A stretch of DNA of 6,828 nt from an uncultured Clostridium sp. (GTDB taxonomy: Bacteria > Bacillota > Clostridia > TANB77 > CAG-508), in NCBI GenBank assembly GCA_948465625.1, contig CAOJXM010000057.1, forward strand, positions 1 through 6,828, read 5' to 3'. The notes beneath the pieces are model-generated. The model did not search any database. It had not been told where the DNA came from and worked only from the letters and a program-made list of their open reading frames with translations. Within the stretch, counting starts at the first letter, position 1. Each line of letters begins with the position of its first letter. The translations under genes and the position numbers were made by a program. Below are positions 1 through 6,672 of the stretch, piece by piece.

Positions 1-2
1 CA

Positions 3-851
3 AAAGGATTTAAGCCAGTCAACCAAGGAAGTGCTGTATGGGGAAGCAGTGATGGCTACAAACATGGGTTAATCATCCAAGATGCAGAAGGAAACCAATT
101 TGTATGGGTAGCGGTCGATGGAAATACTGTTAAATTAGACCGATATAAATTTGCAAATGATGGAACACCAACGGGAAAGGGAGAAACCGCAATAGAAGGT
201 TCAAGTGGTGGAGTTCATGTGCTAGGGCTAACATGTCAAGAATTAACCAGTTCAGAAGCCAATACCGTGGCAAGAGATATTAATGGATTTAAAAATAGTG
301 TAACAAAGCATAAAGGATATTATATCGCAAGATATGAAGCAAGCTATGGAACCGATGGGAAGCCAAATTCTAAAGTATCTAACAATCCATACCCTTCATT
401 AGGTTTAGGGGGAATTGAGGCAACAAAAGCACCAACAGAAGAAGGAAGATTGTGGAATTTCGTAACACAAGCAAAGGCAGCAACAGCATGTCGAAATATG
501 TATGATGCAAATTATGGGGGAACCAGTGATTTAATAAACAGTTATGCTTGGGATACGGCGATTGTATTTATTCAAAAATATTCGGGAGCAACAACCTATT
601 CAACACAAACAAGAGGAGAAGTAAGAATAGCTAATACAGGAACAATGGGAGATGAGAAATGTCATATCCATGATATGGCAAGTAATTGTAATGAATGGAC
701 AACAGAAACTTCAACTTGGACAACATCAAAGGGCTCTACTATAAGAGGTGGAACTTATGATGATCAAAAACTTCAGACAAGGGATCGCAATTATATTGAC
801 ATTGGTTCATATAAGTATGTTTCATTTCGACCAATCTTATATTTAAAATAA
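3..851 (+). CDS. FGE/SUMF1-like (C-type-lectin fold) domain protein, 5'-truncated
   Basis: The frame is open from the window edge (first full codon at nt 3) to TAA at 849-851, giving 282 visible residues; the true start lies upstream. An in-frame GTG at 219 can be read as a start, but the 72 codons before it are open and protein-like (visible residues 33-36 FVWV, typical of this family), so I reject it. Family hallmarks follow: YYIARYEAS at 106-114, DMASNCNEWTTE at 224-235 (compare the NVWEWT motif of formylglycine-generating-enzyme-like domains), IRGGTY at 247-252 and the C-terminal FRPILYL. The segment between RGG and FRP has no cysteine, so the catalytic cysteine pair of true FGE appears absent. 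I infer a non-enzymatic binding or surface-display domain. Clostridial proteins with this FVWV...RYE...EWT...FRP layout are often large and secreted, but the N-terminus is not visible, so localisation is unproven. The fold is fairly sure; the function is unknown. Confidence 0.75.
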   Translation, partial: KGFKPVNQGSAVWGSSDGYKHGLIIQDAEGNQFVWVAVDGNTVKLDRYKFANDGTPTGKGETAIEGSSGGVHVLGLTCQELTSSEANTVARDINGFKNSVTKHKGYYIARYEASYGTDGKPNSKVSNNPYPSLGLGGIEATKAPTEEGRLWNFVTQAKAATACRNMYDANYGGTSDLINSYAWDTAIVFIQKYSGATTYSTQTRGEVRIANTGTMGDEKCHIHDMASNCNEWTTETSTWTTSKGSTIRGGTYDDQKLQTRDRNYIDIGSYKYVSFRPILYLK

Positions 852-855
852 GCCA

Positions 856-886
856 AAAGAAGCAAAGAATAGAACTTTGCTTCTTT
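856..886 (+). terminator. Intrinsic terminator after the FGE-like gene
   Basis: A perfect 12-bp inverted repeat (AAAGAAGCAAAG at 856-867 against CTTTGCTTCTTT at 875-886) with a 7-base loop begins five bases after the stop codon of the upstream gene. The T-run is short (TTT, then AT-rich), and the A-rich left arm and T-rich right arm may let it act in both directions. The following partial copy is thus cut off from the upstream transcript. Confidence 0.75.
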
Positions 887-900
887 ATATTGGTTAATGA

Positions 901-1163
901 ACCCCTGTTATACAAGGAGGGCTAAAAGCTTCTAGCACAAACAACGATGAAAAATGTCATATTCACGATATGGCTAGCAATTGTAGAGAATGGACAACCG
1001 AATATGGAAGGAGTACATTAGGAGAGAGTAGAGAAACTTGCGTACTAGATAGTTGTGTAGGGGTAGGAGGAGACTATTATAGTAAAAGAGTGTTGGTAGT
1101 TGCAGATTTGAATCGAATTATAGAACAAAACAAATAGGATTTCGTCCAATCCTATATTTATAA
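901..1163 (+). pseudogene. Truncated, frameshifted 3' copy of an FGE-like gene
   Basis: This stretch encodes only the C-terminal end of the same protein family as the gene ending at 851. The frame of nt 946 is open after a TGA at 898-900, shows no convincing start, and gives DEKCHIHDMASNCREWTTE at 946-1002. This is identical to the upstream protein except for one Asn-to-Arg change. A GGDYYSK segment follows, then the frame runs out of phase and hits TAG at 1135-1137. Shifting to the frame of nt 1089 gives SVGSCRFESNYRTKQIGFRPILYL with a stop at 1161-1163, matching the family C-terminus. A single missing base (or two extra bases) near 1084-1089 explains the break. The first conserved 57 nt differ from the upstream copy at eight positions, six of them synonymous third positions, so both copies evolved under protein constraint. 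It is most likely a gene remnant left by duplication or recombination; a silent donor cassette is an alternative. Confidence 0.72.
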
Positions 1164-1188
1164 ATCAAAGAACAAGAGTAGCAAAATC

Positions 1189-1217
1189 TTGACAAAGTCG
1201 TTATAAGAGAGTAAAAT
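1189..1217 (+). promoter_or_regulatory. Sigma-A promoter for gdpP
   Basis: A perfect -35 box TTGACA (1189-1194), a 17-base spacer and a -10 box TAAAAT (1212-1217, five of six consensus bases) lie directly upstream of the gdpP ribosome site AAGGAG (1231-1236). Transcription would start near 1224, giving a leader of about 20 bases with no room for a riboswitch. Confidence 0.8.
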
Positions 1218-1242
1218 AATACTAGATAAAAAGGAGAGATGT

Positions 1243-3300
1243 ATGCAAAATTTAAACAAGAGAGCATTTGAAATCTTAAATTCAAAAACAAAAATATACC
1301 TAGCAATCATAGCCATATTGTTAATCATCATATGTTGCTTTCAAATCGTATTTATCATGCCAGCCGTCATATTCTTTGGGCTAGTCTGTTTTTATGCCAT
1401 TTGGACCAACAATAAAAGAAAAGCAGAAATATCAGAACATATCCAAGAGCTAACCATCAGTTTAGACTCAGCAGCCAAAAGTTCATTAATCAACTCACCA
1501 TTTCCGCTTATCATTATAGAAACCAATGGAAACTTCATTTGGAAAAGTTCCAAATTTGTAAACGAATTTGAAGAAGTAGAACTATCCGAGCAAATCGATA
1601 GCCTACTAATCGAAATAAAAGCAGAAATAGAAGAAAGAGAAAAAGACAAAAGCAAAAACAAAATAAAAGACAAAACCATATTAAGAGAAATGGTAGTAGA
1701 AAACAAAACCTATAATATCATTGCACAATATGTAAAATCAAAACAGCACAATCGTAAAAACGAAGAAGAATACATGTTAATGATTTACTTTATCGATAAC
1801 ACCGAAAACCTAAAAATTCAAAAAAAATACAAAGAAGCCAAAACCTGTATTGGAATTATCATGATAGACAACTACGAAGAAATCATGCAAAGAATCCCAG
1901 CAGAAGAAAAGCCACGCATTAGTGCAGAAATCGAAAAAAGCATCTATGATTGGGCAAGCAAAACCAAAGGCCTCATCATCAAATCCGAAAGAGCAACCTT
2001 TGTCTATGTATTTGAAAAAAAATATCTAGAAAAACTAAAAGAAGACAAATTCGAAATACTAGACACCGTTAAAAACATCAAAGTAGAAGGCAGTTTGCAA
2101 ATCACATTAAGCATTGCCATTGCAGCAGAAGGAGGTACCCAATACGAAAAATACAAATCAGCCAATGCAGCCATGGACATTGCTTTAGGTAGAGGAGGCG
2201 ATCAAGCTGTCATTCGAGAAGAAGGAAAATATGCATTCTTTGGAGGAAGAGCACAAGAACTAGAAAAACGAACCAAAGTAAAAGCAAGAATTGTAGCACA
2301 TGCAATAGAAGAACTAATCTACGAAAGCAAAAACGTCATCATCATGGGGCATAAAAACGAAGACATAGATGCCATCGGTTCTAGCCTAGGAATGTATCGA
2401 CTAGCAAAAACATTAGGAAAAGAAGCCTATATTGTAAACGATACAGCAGGATTAACCGTAAAATCATTAATTGAATCTGTACAAAAAGAGGAACAAGAAG
2501 GCGAAATCTTCATCAGTAAAGAAAAAGCATTAGATAGCATATCACAAGAAAGTTTACTAATAGTAGTAGACACCCATAGAAAAAGCTATACAGCAGTACC
2601 AGAACTATTAGAAAAAACCAGTAAAATAGCAGTTATTGACCACCATAGAAGGTCAACCGACTACATAGACAATGCAACCATAACCTTCCATGAAGTATAT
2701 GCATCCTCAGCAGCAGAATTAGTAACAGAACTATTACAATATGTAGAAATACCAGTCGAATTAGAAACCGTTGAAACCGAAAGTCTATATGCAGGAATTA
2801 TGATGGACACCAAAAACTTCACCTTCAAAACAGGAGTTAGAACCTTTGAAGCAGCAGCCTACTTAAGAAAATGTGGAGTAGACATTATAAAAGTAAAAAA
2901 ATGGTTCCAAAGCGACTTAGAAAGCTATAAAACCATATCACAAATCGTAAAAGAAGCAGAAATTATAAACGAAAACATTGCAGTATCTATTTACGAAAAA
3001 ACAGACAAAGATGCCAACCTAATCTGTGCAAAAGCAGCAGACGAATTACTAACCATTAGTGACATCACAGCTTCCTTTGTCATAGGAGACATTGGAGAAA
3101 AAGTATGTATTAGTGGACGTTCCATTGGGGATGTCAATGTCCAAGTCATATTAGAACATTTGCGGAGGAGGAGGACACATTACCTTAGCAGGAGCACAAG
3201 TACAAGGCATGACCAAACAAGAAGTAAAACAAGAATTAATCAAAATCATACAAGAAGAAGTGACCCACTAGGGACGCTTCTTTTTTTGACCAAGAAGTAG
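1243..3300 (+). CDS. gdpP: Cyclic-di-AMP phosphodiesterase GdpP (DHH/DHHA1), frame break near the 3' end
   Basis: Membrane-bound enzyme that hydrolyses c-di-AMP to pApA, controlling the second messenger tied to osmolyte, potassium and cell-wall homeostasis. Visible layout: two transmembrane helices (about 17-34 and 36-54), a PAS-like region (about 70-185) with a very charged insert at 122-147, a degenerate GGDEF domain (about 195-330, with the family's GRGGDQAV at 316-323), then the DHH phosphoesterase domain. Metal-binding residues are present: H370, D374 and D376, D443, DHH at 466-468 and D522. The usual Pro before D374 is Glu. DHHA1 follows with ISGRSIGDVNVQ at 623-634. The start ATG has AAGGAG six bases upstream. 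After residue 640 the literal frame turns into an Arg-rich tail unlike the family and reads through the terminator to 3300. The expected GGGGH motif and 35-residue end lie in the +1 frame, stopping at 3271 (675 residues if corrected; B. subtilis GdpP is about 659). Identity is sure; integrity of the C-terminus is not. Confidence 0.93.
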   Translation: MQNLNKRAFEILNSKTKIYLAIIAILLIIICCFQIVFIMPAVIFFGLVCFYAIWTNNKRKAEISEHIQELTISLDSAAKSSLINSPFPLIIIETNGNFIWKSSKFVNEFEEVELSEQIDSLLIEIKAEIEEREKDKSKNKIKDKTILREMVVENKTYNIIAQYVKSKQHNRKNEEEYMLMIYFIDNTENLKIQKKYKEAKTCIGIIMIDNYEEIMQRIPAEEKPRISAEIEKSIYDWASKTKGLIIKSERATFVYVFEKKYLEKLKEDKFEILDTVKNIKVEGSLQITLSIAIAAEGGTQYEKYKSANAAMDIALGRGGDQAVIREEGKYAFFGGRAQELEKRTKVKARIVAHAIEELIYESKNVIIMGHKNEDIDAIGSSLGMYRLAKTLGKEAYIVNDTAGLTVKSLIESVQKEEQEGEIFISKEKALDSISQESLLIVVDTHRKSYTAVPELLEKTSKIAVIDHHRRSTDYIDNATITFHEVYASSAAELVTELLQYVEIPVELETVETESLYAGIMMDTKNFTFKTGVRTFEAAAYLRKCGVDIIKVKKWFQSDLESYKTISQIVKEAEIINENIAVSIYEKTDKDANLICAKAADELLTISDITASFVIGDIGEKVCISGRSIGDVNVQVILEHLRRRRTHYLSRSTSTRHDQTRSKTRINQNHTRRSDPLGTLLFLTKK
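3160..3271 (+). other. Out-of-frame true C-terminus of gdpP (frameshift site)
   Basis: In the frame starting at 3164 the DNA reads GGGGHITLAGAQVQGMTK and on to EEVTH, stopping with TAG at 3269-3271. This is the expected DHHA1 ending of GdpP, whose GGGGH motif belongs to the active-site region. The zero frame at the same place reads CGG AGG AGG AGG, four tandem rare arginine codons. Removing the C at 3163 fuses Leu640 directly to GGGGH and restores a 675-residue protein. No slippery sequence is evident: a Leu tRNA on UUG would re-pair badly with UGC. A sequencing or assembly error, or a genuine inactivating indel, is therefore likelier than programmed frameshifting. Confidence 0.85.
3255..3287 (+). 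terminator. Intrinsic terminator overlapping the corrected gdpP stop
   Basis: The left arm at 3255-3266 pairs with the right arm at 3271-3282 around the 4-base loop ACTA: ten Watson-Crick pairs, one G-T wobble and one A-A mismatch. A run of seven T (3281-3287) follows. The stop codon of the corrected gdpP frame (3269-3271) falls in the loop and first closing base, a compact gene end common in Firmicutes. It separates gdpP from the downstream ATPase gene. Confidence 0.82.
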
Positions 3301-3327
3301 TGTTTTTATAAAAAACAGTACCAATAA

Positions 3328-3364
3328 TTATACAAAATTATAATATAACTATAAAATTGTATAA
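3328..3364. repeat. Imperfect AT-rich inverted repeat upstream of the ATPase promoter
   Basis: Two 15-base arms (3328-3342 and 3350-3364) are reverse complements at 13 of 15 positions, separated by 7 bases. They end about five bases before the -35 box of the ATPase gene. They could be an operator or a weak hairpin. In DNA this AT-rich a chance dyad is quite possible, so the call is tentative. Confidence 0.35.
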
Positions 3365-3369
3365 AGATA

Positions 3370-3398
3370 TTGCAAAAATTAGATAAAAAGTATATAAT
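3370..3398 (+). promoter_or_regulatory. Sigma-A promoter for the AAA_14/DUF4143 ATPase gene
   Basis: TTGCAA (3370-3375), a 17-base spacer and a perfect -10 box TATAAT (3393-3398) precede a strong ribosome site GAAGGAGG (3413-3420) eight bases before the ATG at 3429. The gene therefore has its own promoter and does not depend on gdpP read-through. Confidence 0.75.
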
Positions 3399-3428
3399 AA
3401 TAGTATAAAATAGAAGGAGGATAATTGT

Positions 3429-4688
3429 ATGAGTAAATATATAAAAAGAACGATAGAAGATAGAATAAAGCAATTAGCAAAAGCTTTTCCAGTTATTATC
3501 ATTACAGGTGCAAGGCAAGTTGGAAAAACTACTTTACTAAACAACATACAAAAGCAAGATACAATCAATTATATTTCATTAGATAATCTATCAGTAAGAA
3601 CTTTGGCGATAGAAGACCCAGAAATGTTTTTAGAAAGGTATAAACCACCATTAATAATAGACGAATTTCAATATGCACCCAATTTATTATCTTATATCAA
3701 AATAATCATTGATAAAAAAAGACAAGAACATTTGGATACCCCAACAACAAAAGCAACGGGATTATACTATTTAACTGGTTCACAAGTTTTTCATACCATG
3801 AAAGAGATTAGTGAGTCATTAGCAGGAAGAGTTGGCATACTAGAATTATATCCCTTATCCAATCGAGAAATGGAAGGAAAGAAAGAAACTATTTTTTTAC
3901 CAAGTTATCTAGAATTAGAAAAAAAGGAAAAAGTAGCTAATATAGAAATAGAAAAACTATATGAAAAAATATTAAAAGGGAGTTATCCAGAGTTATATTC
4001 AAATGGAAACATCCAACCCAAGGACTTTTTTGAAAGTTATATAAAAACCTATATAGAGCGAGATATAAGAGAGTTAATTAATGTAAAAGACGAAATCAAA
4101 TTTTTAAAATTTGTAGAATCCATTGCAGTAAGAACAGGGCAAGAATTAAATATAAATGATATTACCAATACCATAGAAATAAACAACATGACAGCACGAA
4201 ATTGGTTATCTATTTTAGTCAATACAGGGCTAGTATATTTACTACATCCATATTCTAATAACAATGGAGCAAGAATCGTAAAAAGACCTAAAATCTATTT
4301 TATGGATACAGGATTAGCATGTTATTTAGCAGGTTATATAGATAGTATAACACTAGAAAAAAGTGCATTCAACGGAGCTATTTTAGAAACCTATGTCATA
4401 ACAGAAATTATCAAATCTTTTACCAATGCAGGAATGGATAGTAGAAAACACTTATACTATTATAGAGATAATAGTGGAAAGGAAATAGAATTACTAATCC
4501 TATATAATCATACCATTTATCCAATAGAGATAAAGAAAAGTTATCATCCAGAAAAACAAGCAATCAAAAATTTTGATGTAGTAAAAAAATTTGGAATGGA
4601 AATAGGAAATGGTGGGGTAATTTGTTTAGCAAAGGAAATCTTCCCATTAGATAAAATCAATAACTTGATACCAATAGAACTGCTATAG
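3429..4688 (+). CDS. AAA_14/DUF4143 family ATPase
   Basis: A full-length (419 aa) member of the widespread accessory ATPase family joining an N-terminal AAA_14 domain to a C-terminal DUF4143 domain. Walker A is GARQVGKTT at 27-35, Walker B is LIIDE at 75-79, and a sensor-like YLTGSQ lies at 114-119. SLAGRVGILELYPLS at 130-144 is a typical family signature. DUF4143 follows: YIERDIREL at 208-216, a winged-helix-like middle (about 225-275), IYFMDTGLACYLAGY at 289-303, and a PD-(D/E)XK-nuclease-like end (about 318-370) with GAILETYV, EIELL at 352-356 and PIEIKKS at 365-371. The usual second acidic residue of this end (EVD or EID) is Glu here. No signal peptide or membrane segment is seen. The biological role of the family is not established; DNA binding or defence-related roles are only guesses. 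It lies between gdpP and rplI, usually neighbours, and uses more ATA, TTA and ATT codons than gdpP, suggesting horizontal acquisition. Family assignment is confident. Confidence 0.92.
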   Translation: MSKYIKRTIEDRIKQLAKAFPVIIITGARQVGKTTLLNNIQKQDTINYISLDNLSVRTLAIEDPEMFLERYKPPLIIDEFQYAPNLLSYIKIIIDKKRQEHLDTPTTKATGLYYLTGSQVFHTMKEISESLAGRVGILELYPLSNREMEGKKETIFLPSYLELEKKEKVANIEIEKLYEKILKGSYPELYSNGNIQPKDFFESYIKTYIERDIRELINVKDEIKFLKFVESIAVRTGQELNINDITNTIEINNMTARNWLSILVNTGLVYLLHPYSNNNGARIVKRPKIYFMDTGLACYLAGYIDSITLEKSAFNGAILETYVITEIIKSFTNAGMDSRKHLYYYRDNSGKEIELLILYNHTIYPIEIKKSYHPEKQAIKNFDVVKKFGMEIGNGGVICLAKEIFPLDKINNLIPIELL

Positions 4689-4842
4689 AATTTGGGAAAA
4701 AACAGATATCATTTGATAATGTATTCTATAAATGTATGCACGACCATTCTTTTAATAACGATGCAAAATTAACCAAAACACTTGAAAAATAAGCTAAAAC
4801 AGTATACAATAGAAAGCACAAAGAGGAAAGGAATGAGAAAAA
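4689..4842. other. Intergenic region between the ATPase gene and rplI
   Basis: This gap holds no convincing terminator for the ATPase gene; only a weak 5-bp TATCA/TGATA dyad lies near 4707-4718. One frame overlapping the ATPase stop stays open to TAA at 4790-4792 and reads plausibly (IEFGKKQISFDNVFYKC and onward). It has no start or ribosome site and I do not recognise it, so it may be a remnant or chance. The rplI promoter occupies the right-hand part. Confidence 0.5.
4782..4810 (+). promoter_or_regulatory. Sigma-A promoter for rplI-dnaB-tilS
   Basis: TTGAAA (4782-4787), a 17-base spacer and TACAAT (4805-4810), each matching five of six consensus bases, lie about 30 bases before the rplI start. 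With no further terminator visible before the window ends, it probably drives rplI, dnaB and tilS together. Confidence 0.7.
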
Positions 4843-5289
4843 ATGAAAGTAATCTTAAAAGCAGATATAAAAGGAGTTGGAAAAAAAGACCAAATCATCA
4901 ATGCAAGCGATGGATATGCCACCAACTATCTATTCCCTAAGAACTTAGCCGTTCCAGCAGACAAAGGAAACATGAACAACTTAAACGCTAAAAAATCATC
5001 AGAAGAACATCGAAAAGAATTAGAAAGAGAAGAAGCAAGAAAAACCGCAAAAAAAATAGAGGGAATCTTACTAAAAATGCCAGTAAAAGCAGGAGAAAAC
5101 GGAAAAGTCTTTGGCTCTGTTACCACAAAAGAAATAGCAGAAGCACTAGACAAACAATACCAAATAAAAGTAGATAAGAAAAAAATCATGCTAGAAGAAC
5201 CAATCAAAACCTTAGGCATGTTTTCAATCGAAATCAAACTATATGAAGCAATTAGCACAAAACTAAAAATAAGCATTCTTGCACAATAA
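4843..5289 (+). CDS. rplI: 50S ribosomal protein L9
   Basis: Large-subunit protein that binds 23S rRNA and projects from the ribosome on a long helix, helping limit frameshifting and crowding between ribosomes. The 148-residue length is normal. The N-terminal RNA-binding domain starts MKVILKADIKGVGKKDQI and contains the L9 signature around residues 13-40 (DGYATNYLFPKNLA). A charged connecting helix follows (about 42-76, rich in Lys, Glu and Arg), then the C-terminal domain with FGSVTTKEIAEAL at 90-102. The ribosome site AAAGGA (4827-4832) is ten bases before the ATG. Another ATG at 4833 is out of frame and too close to that site. The dnaB start follows 18 bases after the stop, indicating co-transcription. 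Confidence 0.97.
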   Translation: MKVILKADIKGVGKKDQIINASDGYATNYLFPKNLAVPADKGNMNNLNAKKSSEEHRKELEREEARKTAKKIEGILLKMPVKAGENGKVFGSVTTKEIAEALDKQYQIKVDKKKIMLEEPIKTLGMFSIEIKLYEAISTKLKISILAQ

Positions 5290-5307
5290 AAGAAAAGAGG
5301 GAAGCAA

Positions 5308-6642
5308 ATGGAATTAGGAAAAGTACCACCAAACGATATAGAAGCAGAGCAAGCTGTATTAGGAAGTATGTTAACCGACAAAGATGCAGTAGTATCTGCC
5401 ATTGAAGTATTAAAACCAGAAGATTTTTATCGAGAAGATAACAAAGCAATCTATGGTGCTATTTTAAACTTATACAATAAAGCAGAACCAGTTGATATTA
5501 TAACCTTAAAAGCAGAATTAGTATCCATTGGTAAATTTGATGTAGTGGGTGGACTTGAATACTTAGCAACCTTGCCAGAAATGGCACCAACCAGTGCAAA
5601 CATAGACAAATACATCAAAATTGTAGAAGAAAAATCCATGTTACGAAACCTAATCCAAACAGCAAACCAAATCATCTCATTAGGCTATGACCCTACACAA
5701 GAAGTAGAAGGAATCATGGACGAAGCCGAAAAAAAAATCTTTAACATTATGCAAAAAAGAAATCAAAAAGGCTATACACCAATCAAAGAAGTATTAGTCG
5801 ACACCTTTGAGCAATTAGAAAAACTATACAATCAAAAACAACACATTACAGGTGTTCCAACAGGATTTACCGACTTAGACTACAAAACTGCAGGACTTCA
5901 TGAATCCGACTTAGTACTAATTGCAGCAAGACCTGCTATGGGAAAATCTGCCTTTGTACTAAACGTAGCCACCAATGCAGCCGTAAGAGCAAAAGTACCA
6001 GTTGCCATATTTAGTTTAGAAATGTCAAAAGAACAAATGGTAAACAGAATTCTATGTAGTGAAGCAATGGTAGACAGCAACAAAGTAAGAACTGGAAAAA
6101 TCGATGACGAAGACTGGGTAAAACTAGCAGGAGCATTAGGACCATTATCAGAATCTGGTATCTATATTGATGATACCCCAGGTATTTCCATTATGGAAAT
6201 CAGAGCAAAATGTAGAAAATTAAAACTAGAAAAAAACATAGGATTAGTAGTAATCGACTACTTACAATTAGTAACAGGAAGCAATGCCAAACGAGGCGGT
6301 AGTCGTGAACAAGAAATATCAGAAATCAGTAGATCCTTAAAAATACTAGCCAAAGAAATCAACGTTCCAGTCATTGCCTTATCACAGCTATCAAGAGCAG
6401 CAGAACAACGACCAGACCACAGACCAATGTTATCAGACCTTCGTGAATCTGGAGCCATCGAGCAAGATGCAGATATTGTTATGTTCCTATATCGTGATGA
6501 CTACTACAATCCAGAAAGCGAAAAAAAGAACATAGCAGAAGTCATCATTGCAAAACACAGAGCAGGTTCCACAGGAACAGTAGAACTACTATGGCTTGGA
6601 AACTACACCAAATTTGCTAACATCGAAAAATACCGAGAATAG
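5308..6642 (+). CDS. dnaB: Replicative DNA helicase DnaB (DnaC in Bacillus)
   Basis: Hexameric 5'-3' helicase that unwinds DNA at the replication fork and recruits primase. It is full length at 444 residues. The N-terminal domain (about 5-105) begins with the typical VPPNDIEAEQAVLGSML. A linker helix region (about 110-175) leads to the RecA-like motor. Walker A is ARPAMGKSA at 207-215, the catalytic Glu lies in SLEMS at 236-240 (E238), Walker B is VVIDYLQ at 314-320, and SDLRESGAIEQDAD at 376-389 is diagnostic. KHRAGSTG at 416-423 carries the arginine-finger region. No intein interrupts the P-loop, where DnaB inteins often sit. The ribosome site AGAGGGA (5296-5302) lies in the 18-base gap after rplI, and tilS starts 30 bases downstream. 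Confidence 0.98.
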   Translation: MELGKVPPNDIEAEQAVLGSMLTDKDAVVSAIEVLKPEDFYREDNKAIYGAILNLYNKAEPVDIITLKAELVSIGKFDVVGGLEYLATLPEMAPTSANIDKYIKIVEEKSMLRNLIQTANQIISLGYDPTQEVEGIMDEAEKKIFNIMQKRNQKGYTPIKEVLVDTFEQLEKLYNQKQHITGVPTGFTDLDYKTAGLHESDLVLIAARPAMGKSAFVLNVATNAAVRAKVPVAIFSLEMSKEQMVNRILCSEAMVDSNKVRTGKIDDEDWVKLAGALGPLSESGIYIDDTPGISIMEIRAKCRKLKLEKNIGLVVIDYLQLVTGSNAKRGGSREQEISEISRSLKILAKEINVPVIALSQLSRAAEQRPDHRPMLSDLRESGAIEQDADIVMFLYRDDYYNPESEKKNIAEVIIAKHRAGSTGTVELLWLGNYTKFANIEKYRE

Positions 6643-6672
6643 CAAAATTTAAGAAAAGGAGGCTATCAACCC

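Noticed and set aside
219..221. GTG start for the first gene
   Set aside because: The frame is open and family-like for 72 codons upstream to the window edge, and no ribosome site precedes the GTG at the right spacing.
897..935. Small open frame beginning with ATG at 897
   Set aside because: It ends after about a dozen codons and has no ribosome site; the homologous reading of the remnant is in a different frame.
651..1163. Template-repeat/variable-repeat pair of a diversity-generating retroelement
   Set aside because: The two copies differ by many synonymous C/T and other changes rather than at template adenines only. The spacing and reading-frame break also do not fit, and no reverse transcriptase is in the window.
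1118..1706. Reverse-strand open frames over the gdpP start
   Set aside because: They mirror the transmembrane and charged regions of gdpP, lack ribosome sites and show no recognisable domains.
3160..3166. Programmed +1 ribosomal frameshift in gdpP
   Set aside because: The P-site UUG tRNA would re-pair poorly with UGC, no stop codon or conserved slippery motif is present, and the AGGAGG run lies at or after the break rather than at the upstream distance seen in prfB.
4833..4835. Alternative upstream ATG for rplI
   Set aside because: It is out of frame with rplI and lies directly against the ribosome site; the frame closes after about 33 codons with no recognisable product.
4926..5675. Long reverse-strand open frames across rplI and dnaB
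   Set aside because: They are antisense shadows of well-identified genes, Ser/Phe/Leu-rich as expected from A-rich coding DNA read backwards.
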